Source: Rhodophyticola sp017644125
GTDB taxonomy: Bacteria; Pseudomonadota; Alphaproteobacteria; Rhodobacterales; Rhodobacteraceae
NCBI RefSeq assembly: GCF_042140125.1
Contig: NZ_CP159473.1
Reading direction: 5' to 3' (one strand)
DNA: 64,000 nucleotides
The stretch's first letter is position 1, and every line of letters begins with the position of its first letter. Positions 1 through 8,297 of this stretch are shown here, one piece after another. The notes beneath the pieces are model-generated. The model was not told the origin of the DNA. It saw only the letters and a program-made list of their open reading frames with translations, and made no database searches. A program made the translations under genes and the position numbers.

Positions 1-2
1 AT

Positions 3-674
3 CTCGAGGCCGCAGAGATTTTTCACTTTGTTGGAATGGAGGAGTATCTCAGCAATGCGCTTGGTGAGTTAGGCTACGTACTACTCGATATCGACGACGA
101 CTTTCCGCTGGATGCACTGGATGTACAGATTATCGACGCCGCTATGTCTGACCTCGCAAAGGACATTGGGCGAGTTTTTGCCCCGGATCGACCCATCGAA
201 CATGCTCGCGCGATTGGCATGGTCCGTAAGACGTTTGGTTTCATTTCTCTAGCAAGCATATCCAAACACGGACGGATGCTTGATGATTTTTGCATCACGC
301 TTGCCAACGAACGGCTTCTACCCCTTGGCCGACAAATTGAGCAAGGCGAGCGTGATCAGGACGAGCGCTTCCCGTTGGCGATGATGGACATTGCCTTACG
401 GTTGGGATTCTACGCGGCTGAGGCAGAACGTGCTCTTGTTGAAGATGGCGATATCACCCGGGACATAGTCAACGAAATGCTGATGACGGTTTGTAACGCC
501 CACGATTGGGTCCGTAACGTCGTGCGAATTGTCGATTGGCTTGCAATACTTCTGTCGCGCAGATGGCGATTCACAGGCGTCAACCCTGATCGCTTGCACG
601 AATTTGTTCAAAATTACGACGACGACATCGTTGATTATCTTGATCTAGAGCGCCGAAATGATGGAAGTGTTTAG
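3..674 (+). CDS. Uncharacterised helical protein, 5' end outside window
   Basis: I do not recognise this protein. The frame is open to the left edge, so the gene probably starts upstream; the first in-frame ATG is at 36, giving 212 residues. The visible part looks mostly alpha-helical, with no signal peptide, membrane segment or obvious catalytic motif. Its base composition is clearly less GC-rich than most genes in the window, suggesting transfer. It stops 17 bases before the GHKL-HNH gene on the same strand, so the two are probably co-transcribed and functionally linked. That link is inferred from position only. Confidence 0.7.
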   Translation, partial: LEAAEIFHFVGMEEYLSNALGELGYVLLDIDDDFPLDALDVQIIDAAMSDLAKDIGRVFAPDRPIEHARAIGMVRKTFGFISLASISKHGRMLDDFCITLANERLLPLGRQIEQGERDQDERFPLAMMDIALRLGFYAAEAERALVEDGDITRDIVNEMLMTVCNAHDWVRNVVRIVDWLAILLSRRWRFTGVNPDRLHEFVQNYDDDIVDYLDLERRNDGSV

Positions 675-691
675 GGTAAGATCTTGTTATC

Positions 692-3600
692 ATGGCAGCG
701 CCAATAGTTCACGATCATCAAAGCAACGAGGCTGAGTTCGTCACAGAGGCGGACTGGATTCCGGGCTTCTGGAACTATCTTCTCGACCTTGATCGTGACG
801 ATCTCATCGCCGAGCTGATCCAGAACGACCTCGATCAGGATGCCACACGCACCGTCATCACGTTCGAGCCGGATCACGTTGTTTGCGAGGGAAACGGCAG
901 GCAGGTCGAATCTGACGGGTGGAAGCGGTTGCGCAAGATCCAGGGCGCCGGGGACAGCGTGCCCGCAAAGCGCGGCAAGATCGGGGTTAAGAACCACGGC
1001 CTAAAGACCGCCTTCACCATCGGTGATGAAATCCGCCTCCTGTCCGCAGGCCAGGCAATCGTCCAGACGCTTTACGCGAATGGACGCAAGAAGCCGCCGC
1101 ATCCGGGCGCATCAGCGGCGCCGTCGCCGGATCCGCTGGCGCCCGCAAAGGGGTGCCGGATAGTTATCCGATACCGGAACACGGCGATCGAACCGCCACA
1201 CGGCGAAGCCAACGTGCTTGGCGCGACCGGTGACGAAGACATAGACACGCTCTTTCTTTCTGCCTGCGCTAGTGCTCCGGAACAATTCGCCGGCATCGTT
1301 TCCCCGGAGGTAGCCCCTCGCTATGAGATCGTGCTGCGCCATTGGCGCTTGGGCGAGGCGCGGTTTGAATTTTCCTGCACAAAACCCCGCAAGATCGGGA
1401 AGCGGATAGAACTCTTCCGCCGCCGCTGCACTTTGAGCGGCACGGTCTCGGGCCTGCCGGAGGGATTGCAGGAGCAGGCCGCTCGCCGGCTCGTTCCACT
1501 CAAAGGAAGATTGCGCCAGCGTGTCGCCGATTTCTTCCGGCGCGGCAACCGGTTTTTTGTCGAAGTATCATGGCCGGTCGATGGTAACGGCAAGCCCAGG
1601 ACCGGTACCGGGCGGTTCCGCTATCCAATCGGCTACCCGGCGGACTCCCACCAGGCGCGAACGGGCCACGGAACTTATTTTAATGCGCCGATCGCGTCGG
1701 ACAACAAGCGGCACGGCCCCGCCCGGAACGAGGCCACCAACGGAGAGCTGCGCGCGGCCTGTGAGGCGCTCCTTATCGACGTGCTCGCGTGCTACGCCGT
1801 TCCCCGCTGGGGGCCGGACGGGCTAAACCCGCTGGTTCCAAGCCCCGGCGCGGATAACCAGGATGAGGCCGTCCGGCCCTTGCTTGCGGCCCTTGCAAGT
1901 CAGGGCGCCGTGCCAACGCTCACCTGGACTGCCGCCACGGCCTTGTTAGGGCCGAAGGCGCGCACGAAGACCGCGCCTCGCCGAACAGCGCTTCCGCGAG
2001 GCGCGGCCGGGGCGCGGCGCTACCGCTTCATCATTCCCACTCCCACATGGCCGTCCGAGACGGTCGATCGCGCGCTTTCGATTATTGCTCCGCGGTCAGA
2101 GTTGCAGCTCCATCCCCGCACGCACACCGCCATTACGGCGCTGCTGACGGACCAGAAGACCAGCGGCTTTGGCCAAAGCTTCGTTACCTTTGATCAGCAG
2201 GACGCCTTCAACCGTCTCACCGATGGCGGCAATGACTATTTCGCCGGCCTCGCCGGCGCGGAAGCCGAGCTTGCCGTTCCGTTTATTGCGCATGCCTACC
2301 TAGATGTGATCCACGCGGCGCTCGCCCAAGACTCGTGCGACGACGATACCGGAGACGAGCTGCAAAAGGCTTTGACGCTTCCCGAGCAAAGCGGTCAGCC
2401 TGCGCCGTTCCAGGCGCTGCACTCGAGCGCAGTTCTGCCCTCGGACGTGCCCGGCCTGACCTTTCCTCCCATCCTGCATCCTGCGCTTGCCGGCCATCCG
2501 CTGTTCAGGCGGCGCACCTGGCGCCGGCCCCGCTACACGATGGAAAGCTTTCTCCAGAGCGGCACGCTTCAGAGCGCGGACGAAGAGACGCGCCGGCTGT
2601 TCTGGAGCTGGCTGCGGCGCAACGAGCGCCGGATCACCCCTCGCGAGCGTCCGAAGCTGGCTGATATTCCGGTTTGGCCGGACGAGACCGGCGAACTTTG
2701 TATATTGGGCGCGCTTTGCGATCCCCGTTCGCGGCGTGCGGCCGCAGTGCTTCGCGAATTCGTCAGACAGCCACATGAACAGGTTCGCCGCTCAAGACTC
2801 GTTTCTGCTAGCGGCAAGGCGCGCACGACAATCCGACGCAGCCCTTCCGAAGAGGAAGTCACGGCCTGGCTCAATGAGCGGCTGGCGCTCTTTCCGCCGG
2901 GCGTGACGCCGGATGCGCAGACACTCACGGCCTTGCGCAAATTCGAGGCCGACCTCGCCATCCTCCTTCAGGATGCCGTCATTGCACGCATCCTGAAGGG
3001 CGCGAACGCGAACTTGCCGGCGCTGGCGCAAGACGGCTCAATCCAGGAGCGCGCTGCCCTTGTCATGCCCAGCGGCGCCATCGACCGCCTCAAGCTTCCT
3101 GCGCGGTTCCTTCTCCGGACCAAAAAGCACGCAGCCGCGCTCGACAGGCTCTCCCCGGCGCTGCGCCAGCCAATAATGCCGATGCTCATCGACGCCTTCG
3201 CCGAAGACGGCGCAAACTTCGCTGCGCTGCAACCTCGACTCCAGCAATTTATGGGCCTGACCGAGGCGGATGATGAATACCGGTCCCGGCTTGCGGCCTT
3301 GCCGATTATCCCAATGCACGGCGGCCCTGTGCCGCCTTCCGTGCTCGCTTTCACCGGCACGCGAGGCGATTACTGGGGCTCCTGGAAACAGCGCCTTCCA
3401 GGCAAGGGTCTTTCGCAGGAAGACCAGCGACGGTACCGCGAGGCCGGCGTCACCTCATCAATGCCCGACAGGGAAACAAGCCGCGCCTTCTTCAGATGGC
3501 TTGCAGAGCAGGATGAATCCGTCCTTCAGCGCCACGTCTCTTGTGTTCTGCGTCATATCCTTCATCGGGACGGGCCAATGCATTGGGCAGATATCTTCAC

Positions 3601-5032
3601 CGACATCCCGTTTGTTCCCGCCCGCAGCCGCGACGGATTCCATCTCCTGTCCTTGCGCAGCGCCCAACGGCGCGCTGTCTTCTTGCCGGACGCCGAAGAT
3701 GTTGCCGACTCCATCGCTCAGCACGATCCGGGCGTCCTGCTTGTCATTGACCATGTCAGGGAAGTGTCCGAACCCGTCAGGGAGCCGCTTCGCAGCCTCG
3801 GAGTCAGATCGCTTCGCGAGGCGCTCAAGGAACCGGAGTCGATATCCGCAGCTGGTGATACGGTGCCTGCCGGAGCAGACCTCGCTGAAAGGCTCCAGGC
3901 GCTGCGCACTGCACACTTCCGCCGCACCTTTCTCAAACGCCTTGCCAGGCTGGGGGTGGAGCCGGAACTTGTCTGGCATGACTGGCACGACCGACTTTCC
4001 CGGATCAGGGAAATTCGTTTCGCAGAGAGGGTGGAGGCGCATTACCGGTTTCGGGGCAGGCTCTACCCGGTGCCTGCGGATGGCGGTTTTGATCCCGCTT
4101 CCGGTACGTTCTGGATGAAGAGCGGCCCGGACATTGCGCTCAGCAGCCTCTACGAAACGATCGCCGCGCAACTTGTATTCAAGCCCGCGGCCCGCCCGGT
4201 GCACTGCCTTTCGCTGGAACGCGCGCTCGATCTTGAAATCCGCGATCCAAGCTATGGAGCACGGCGCGGTGCGACGAGTGACCACGACGACGATGATATA
4301 GCCGCAGGCGCCGGAGACATAGACGCCGGATCGGACGCTGACGGTGAAGCGAGCGACGGCGAGACCGATCCCGGCGAAGCAGTGTTCGGGCACTCTCCCT
4401 TCGAACCGGACCCATCCCGCAATACGCCGCGTCCCGGACCGATCTCATCAAGCCCGACCGGCGCTTCACGCCGTTCCGGGCGCAGCGGCAACGGCGGTGG
4501 CAGGCCCGGTTCCGAGACAAAGCCCGCGCCAGAGCTGGAACTGGAACATATCGAGGCGCTCAAACGCGCTCACTACGCGAGCCATTGCCAGATGTGCCTG
4601 TGCGAGCGTTTGCCGCGCGAGCTTGCGCCACCCGGCAGCTACATCCAGTGGGAAGAAGTTCGCCGGCGCGTCGTTGAAGCGCACCATGTCGATTTGAAGT
4701 CCGCCGGGGGCGCACGCCATGCCGGCAATCTGATCCTGCTGTGCAAGCTTCATCACGACAATTTCGGGCGACGGCTTACACGGGCGGCCATCACCGAAGC
4801 GCTTAACGGCGACACCACGGACAAGGTCATTCGGTTCGGCTTGGACGGCGAAGCCGTCACCGAAGTTCAAGGTCGCCAGATCGAGCTGATGATTCCGGAC
4901 AGCGGAGAGGTCGTCGAAATTTTCTTTACCGCCCAGCATGCCGACTACTGGCTTTCCCAGGCCAGACCACTCGCAGATGCGGCCGATTTGGTGACGCCTC
5001 CCGGTCAGTCTGCGACCGACCGACATTTGTAA
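692..5032 (+). CDS. Large GHKL/HSP90-like ATPase with C-terminal HNH nuclease
   Basis: A 1446-residue protein. The N-terminus shows a Bergerat-fold ATPase: N box ELIQNDLDQDA (residues 41-51), a DNG-like EGNG at 66-69, and a glycine-rich lid GKIGVKNHGLKTAF at 95-108, closest in style to MORC/sacsin-type GHKL proteins. The long middle has no recognised domain. An acidic then Ser/Gly/Pro-rich linker (about 1190-1280) leads to an HNH domain with CxxC (1299, 1302), EAHHVD (1329-1334), Asn1346 and CKLHH (1351-1355); the Cys pairs may bind zinc. GHKL ATPases coupled to nucleases are known in prokaryotic restriction and anti-phage proteins, so an ATP-gated DNA-cutting defence role is a reasonable inference. 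It follows the 212-residue gene by 17 bases; no strong ribosome site precedes the ATG. Confidence 0.85.
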   Translation: MAAPIVHDHQSNEAEFVTEADWIPGFWNYLLDLDRDDLIAELIQNDLDQDATRTVITFEPDHVVCEGNGRQVESDGWKRLRKIQGAGDSVPAKRGKIGVKNHGLKTAFTIGDEIRLLSAGQAIVQTLYANGRKKPPHPGASAAPSPDPLAPAKGCRIVIRYRNTAIEPPHGEANVLGATGDEDIDTLFLSACASAPEQFAGIVSPEVAPRYEIVLRHWRLGEARFEFSCTKPRKIGKRIELFRRRCTLSGTVSGLPEGLQEQAARRLVPLKGRLRQRVADFFRRGNRFFVEVSWPVDGNGKPRTGTGRFRYPIGYPADSHQARTGHGTYFNAPIASDNKRHGPARNEATNGELRAACEALLIDVLACYAVPRWGPDGLNPLVPSPGADNQDEAVRPLLAALASQGAVPTLTWTAATALLGPKARTKTAPRRTALPRGAAGARRYRFIIPTPTWPSETVDRALSIIAPRSELQLHPRTHTAITALLTDQKTSGFGQSFVTFDQQDAFNRLTDGGNDYFAGLAGAEAELAVPFIAHAYLDVIHAALAQDSCDDDTGDELQKALTLPEQSGQPAPFQALHSSAVLPSDVPGLTFPPILHPALAGHPLFRRRTWRRPRYTMESFLQSGTLQSADEETRRLFWSWLRRNERRITPRERPKLADIPVWPDETGELCILGALCDPRSRRAAAVLREFVRQPHEQVRRSRLVSASGKARTTIRRSPSEEEVTAWLNERLALFPPGVTPDAQTLTALRKFEADLAILLQDAVIARILKGANANLPALAQDGSIQERAALVMPSGAIDRLKLPARFLLRTKKHAAALDRLSPALRQPIMPMLIDAFAEDGANFAALQPRLQQFMGLTEADDEYRSRLAALPIIPMHGGPVPPSVLAFTGTRGDYWGSWKQRLPGKGLSQEDQRRYREAGVTSSMPDRETSRAFFRWLAEQDESVLQRHVSCVLRHILHRDGPMHWADIFTDIPFVPARSRDGFHLLSLRSAQRRAVFLPDAEDVADSIAQHDPGVLLVIDHVREVSEPVREPLRSLGVRSLREALKEPESISAAGDTVPAGADLAERLQALRTAHFRRTFLKRLARLGVEPELVWHDWHDRLSRIREIRFAERVEAHYRFRGRLYPVPADGGFDPASGTFWMKSGPDIALSSLYETIAAQLVFKPAARPVHCLSLERALDLEIRDPSYGARRGATSDHDDDDIAAGAGDIDAGSDADGEASDGETDPGEAVFGHSPFEPDPSRNTPRPGPISSSPTGASRRSGRSGNGGGRPGSETKPAPELELEHIEALKRAHYASHCQMCLCERLPRELAPPGSYIQWEEVRRRVVEAHHVDLKSAGGARHAGNLILLCKLHHDNFGRRLTRAAITEALNGDTTDKVIRFGLDGEAVTEVQGRQIELMIPDSGEVVEIFFTAQHADYWLSQARPLADAADLVTPPGQSATDRHL

Positions 5033-5090
5033 TGCGCTAAGGGCCTCCGGGCTCAATCGGCTCAGACGACCACCTTGATCGAATGTCGGT

Positions 5091-5122
5091 ATCGGTGGTT
5101 GCGAGCCCCCGCAACCAACGAT
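5091..5122 (+). terminator. Long hairpin after the GHKL-HNH gene
   Basis: A 13-bp stem with one mismatch (5091-5103 paired with 5110-5122) and a 6-base loop, 58 bases after the stop of the nuclease gene. It is not followed by a clear T-run, so it may be a terminator, an mRNA 3' protective hairpin, or a convergent barrier with the minus-strand gene at 5279-5473. Confidence 0.5.
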
Positions 5123-5278
5123 TTCTGCGAAAGCAGGTTGTCCAAACCTGAGCGGTCCAAGGGAAATCTCGCGCAGATGACACTCGGCTTTCGTGTGAGC
5201 CGGGTCAAGAGAAAGCAAAAGAATTTTTTGTTCGGCGCAAGTTCGGTGCAAGGAAGTAATGCGGGTGTCCGCACATGA

Positions 5279-5473
5279 TCAGCGGCGGCGCGATCCGCCT
5301 GGACTGACAGGAGTAGAGTTCCGCCATGCGTTTGACCCCTTGCAGCGCTGACAGATCCGCTCACCGAATCCACCACTCCTGAAAGTAGCTCGGCACCGCA
5401 GACAGCATCGTTCCTGAGGGACGTCCTTCGACGCACGGCTCGGCTGATTGATCACGATCTCCTCCTGCGTCAT
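5279..5473 (-). CDS. Small zinc-ribbon protein
   Basis: A 64-residue protein with a CLRCRATF...GERICQRCKGS pattern, giving two CxxC knuckles about 17 residues apart, as in a zinc ribbon, then a short Ser/Arg-rich tail. Small proteins of this kind are frequent and conserved in alphaproteobacteria but uncharacterised, so no function is assigned. It converges on the GHKL-HNH gene and is flanked on the other side by an IS remnant. The motif spacing makes a real gene more likely than a chance frame. Confidence 0.65.
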   Translation of the reverse strand: MTQEEIVINQPSRASKDVPQERCCLRCRATFRSGGFGERICQRCKGSNAWRNSTPVSPGGSRRR

Positions 5474-5647
5474 TTGCCTATCTTGCCCCTTCTATCATCG
5501 AGCACGCCAAAGCCTGTCTGACAGAGCTCGCGGGCTCTGCGGAGCGGCGTCAGCCCGGTTGGCATTCCGTTGCTTTCCGCAGCCTGAATTGCTGGAATAG
5601 TGCGGAATCGAACTCACGCGGTTCGGCGCAAGCCAGTGGAATGTAGG

Positions 5648-6358
5648 TGACCTGAGACCCGACTTCCCTCCAGCTTTGCGGAGAATCTGTCGGTTGATTT
5701 CTGGCCTTATGCGGCCTTGGTTTCCAGTGTCGATTTCATAGCAAATTCCTGCGGCGTTAGATTGCCCAGGGATGAGTGGGGTCTGTGTCGGTTGTAATCT
5801 TCCTTCCATGCCGTGATCTTCTCGCGGGCCTCGGCCAGTGACGAGAACAGGGTTTCGTTCAAGAGTTCATCTCTGAAGCTACCGTTGAAACTTTCCACGA
5901 ATGCGTTCTGCATCGGCTTACCTGGCGCGATGTAATGTCAGTCGATCCGCGTCTCTTGGCACCATCTGAGCACCGCCATGCTGGTCAGTTCGGTGCCATT
6001 GTCGCTGACTATGGTCTTGGGTCTCCCTCGTCGGACCATGATCGCCGTGAGTTCCCGCGTGACACGCAGCCCCGAGAGCGACGTGTCTGCGACCAATGCC
6101 AGACATTCGCGGCTGAAGTCATCCACGATGGCAAGTACCCGAAACCGCCGTCCGTCAGTGAAGGCGTCTGAGACGAAATCCAGGCTCCAGCGCTCATTCG
6201 GTCGCTCGGGCACCAGCATCGGTCTGCGCGTCCCGAGGGCCCGTTTCCGGCCGCCGCGCTTCCTCACCTGCAGCTTCTCTTCGCGGTAAAGCCTGCGGAT
6301 CTTCTTCTGGTTCACTCGCCATCCCTGCCGCTCCAGCATCACATGCACGCGCCGATAC
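5648..6358 (-). mobile_element. Truncated IS3-family insertion sequence
   Basis: A remnant holding the distal two-thirds of an IS3-type orfB. The left limit is set at a TGA-starting end near 5648 (IS3 elements typically end in TGA/TCA); this boundary is tentative. The right limit is the abrupt switch at about 6358 from transposase coding sequence to the start of a racemase-like gene. The upstream half, with orfA and the N-terminus of orfB, is missing. Confidence 0.75.
5707..6358 (-). pseudogene. IS3-family transposase OrfB, truncated and with an in-frame stop
   Basis: Read on the minus strand this encodes the rve/DDE integrase part of an IS3-type OrfB: YRRVHVMLERQGW, then NERWSLDFVSDAF (first Asp), IVSDNGTELTS (second Asp), and PMQNAFVESFNGSFRDELLN (Glu). 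Between RID and HYIAPGKP the codon expected to be Trp is TGA (near 5936-5938), splitting the frame. The N-terminal third is absent. Both defects make an active enzyme unlikely. Confidence 0.9.
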
Positions 6359-6448
6359 GGTGATCCCGCGCGACGCAAGACGCTCGACGAGGTATCGCGT
6401 GTTGTGGCGTATCTTGCCCAGGTCAACTTCGATGCGCGGCGCAGTCAT
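6359..6448 (-). pseudogene. 5' fragment of an alanine/ornithine racemase-like gene
   Basis: About 30 codons starting MTAPRIEVDLGKIRHNTR, the typical start of PLP-dependent alanine/ornithine racemase-family proteins (about 350-400 residues when intact). The ATG overlaps the DUF1611 stop codon (ATGA), so it was the next gene of that operon. The reading runs into IS3 transposase sequence at about 6358, and no remaining racemase sequence is seen on the far side of the IS remnant. The family assignment rests on this short stretch. Confidence 0.7.
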
Positions 6449-7644
6449 TCCGTTGCCACGACAGGTATCAGCCGCAATTGAGGATAAGCGGAAAGAACCA
6501 GCTCGATCAGGTGTGCCGTCGGCCGGCTGAGGGCGTCGGTAACGGGGAGGCCCAGGTCACGCGCGTAGTCTCCTATAGCCGAATTGACCGCGGTTTCCGT
6601 CATCCCCTCGTGGTTGATTGTCATGCCAATCACCTTGGTATCGGCGAAGGCTTCGATGAGGGCGATCTCGTCGCCCGGATCGGGCATCGCCATGTTTGGA
6701 AAGTCGCAGCGATGCGCGCGTTTGGGAGCGTGTTGCAAGATAACGGCATTTGGCTGGCTGCCCCGCAAAATGAATGCCGATGTGCAGAAGGCGGGATGGC
6801 TAAGCGCGCCCTGACCCTCGATCAGAATGACGTCCGGCTGCTCGCGCTGGGATGCCGAAACAATGGCCCGCTCCAGCTCGCCACAGCAAAACTGCGGCGG
6901 CACCGCGTCCATGGCGACGCCGTATTTGGCGCCCTGCATCAAACCTGTCTGGCCCGTGCCGACCAGAACAGTCCTGATGCCTCGTGCATTCAGAGCGCTC
7001 GCCAGAATAGTGGCTGTCGTCCGTTTACCAATCGCGCAATCAGTTCCCAATACGGCGATGCGGATTGCTCCTACATCCCCGACGCTGCCGTCAAACAGAC
7101 GCATGTCCTTACTGGGCCGAGGCTTGCGAATATCGCGGATCGTGACCTTTCCGGCCTCCGCGGCAGAGGCGATTTCGGGGTCGTCGCCGAGATATTCGTG
7201 CAGACCACTGACGATATTCATGCCAAGTGCAATTGCGTCCAGCACGACACCACGGTCCTCCAGGGATAGTTTCCCGTTGGACGGCGCCATCCCGTAGATC
7301 AGTGTGGCCGGGATCGTTGCTTCGTGAACAACAGCCTGTTCAAGATCGCCGAAGATAGGAATATGGTTACTGACCTCGTCGAGGATCTGGCCGCTGTCGC
7401 GCCCGGCATGCACAGCGTCGATCACCGAGAGAATACGATATGCCTCTGAATGTCGGACCAGTCCGTTTGCGGTCTTGCCGTCAATCTTCGCAAAATTTCC
7501 TTCGCAATACACGATTGCCGTCGGAACCTTTGTGACAGGCGGTTTGCTTGGGCGTCCCGCATTGAATGGGCGTTCGGATGGCAGTGCCTGGGCACCTCTG
7601 ACAAAAGGCCGATTGGCATCCGCAGCGGCGTGTTTCGGGTTCAT
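6445..7644 (-). CDS. DUF1611-family protein (DgcN-like)
   Basis: A 399-residue cytosolic protein of the DUF1611 family, with an N-terminal domain and a P-loop-like C-terminal domain (GTDCAIGKRTTATILASAL). A family member, DgcN, has been described as a D-glutamate N-acetyltransferase, and the family often sits beside racemase-like genes, as here, which fits D-amino-acid or related metabolism. The start is set at the ATG at 7644 because an AGGA lies six bases upstream; an ATG at 7650 and a longer frame to 7683 are possible. Its partner racemase has been destroyed by an IS, so the pathway may be non-functional. Confidence 0.8.
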   Translation of the reverse strand: MNPKHAAADANRPFVRGAQALPSERPFNAGRPSKPPVTKVPTAIVYCEGNFAKIDGKTANGLVRHSEAYRILSVIDAVHAGRDSGQILDEVSNHIPIFGDLEQAVVHEATIPATLIYGMAPSNGKLSLEDRGVVLDAIALGMNIVSGLHEYLGDDPEIASAAEAGKVTIRDIRKPRPSKDMRLFDGSVGDVGAIRIAVLGTDCAIGKRTTATILASALNARGIRTVLVGTGQTGLMQGAKYGVAMDAVPPQFCCGELERAIVSASQREQPDVILIEGQGALSHPAFCTSAFILRGSQPNAVILQHAPKRAHRCDFPNMAMPDPGDEIALIEAFADTKVIGMTINHEGMTETAVNSAIGDYARDLGLPVTDALSRPTAHLIELVLSAYPQLRLIPVVATE

Positions 7645-8297
7645 GTTCATTCCTTTGAGGCGAGCCCAAGCGCGTAACGTCAAGCCGTCGTGCCTGACAT
7701 TGAGACTGTCCTATTCTGGGCGTGGAGTTTTGGCGTTTAGTCGTTCAGGAGACACAGACCGCCCGACCACTGGAAGTTCCTCTCGCATTGCATCGCAAGA
7801 GGCGCACAGCTTGCTTCGCGTGCGCAGTTTCATGGACTTCGCCGCCGACAAAATCGATGAAGAGCGTTACGGATTACGCAAAAAAGGTGAGGAACGCGGC
7901 GGCTTGCATTGAGCAAATCTGGCGGTGGTCCATCAAGTTAGTTCCTGAAGTCAAACGCCGAAACCAGTCGTTGGCGCTGGTGCAGCGAAAGCCGGCTTCG
8001 TCTCGCATCCTGTGAGTTCACGCAGAGCGCGGCGAATGCTTGGTCTCGCACATCGGGCGGCAAAAACGGTTCTCTGATTGCGGCTATGTCAAGTGGGATA
8101 GCGATCTGTCCGTTCGGGGTCATGGTTCTCTCCGAGGTCGTGCTTTGCGCCTCATGATGGTGTTCGGTGGTGGATCGTCTCCAATGTCGTTTGCGGGGTG
8201 GGCAAGCGAGCCTGCGCCCCAACCGTTTTTACGAGATCGATCTACCTCCGTCCCGTCGGGACTTCGCTTCCCGCCTTCTCTGCGGCGGAAATACAGA
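7645..8297. other. Gene-poor stretch between DUF1611 gene and IS110
   Basis: Apart from the possible 61-residue frame at 7938-8123, no convincing gene is seen. The end nearest the transposase (about 8224-8297) is probably the IS110 3' non-coding end and contains a short GTCCC/GGGAC hairpin at about 8251-8263. The exact IS boundary cannot be fixed without a second copy. Confidence 0.4.
7938..8123 (-). CDS. Possible small hypothetical protein
   Basis: A 61-residue frame starting MTPNGQIAIPLDIAA, with a reasonable GGAG ribosome site a few bases upstream of the ATG at 8123. No family is recognised. It lies in the 650-base stretch between the DUF1611 gene and the IS110 transposase, which otherwise shows no coding region I can support. 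It could equally be the remnant of a larger gene broken during IS insertion. Confidence 0.3.
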   Translation of the reverse strand: MTPNGQIAIPLDIAAIREPFLPPDVRDQAFAALCVNSQDARRSRLSLHQRQRLVSAFDFRN

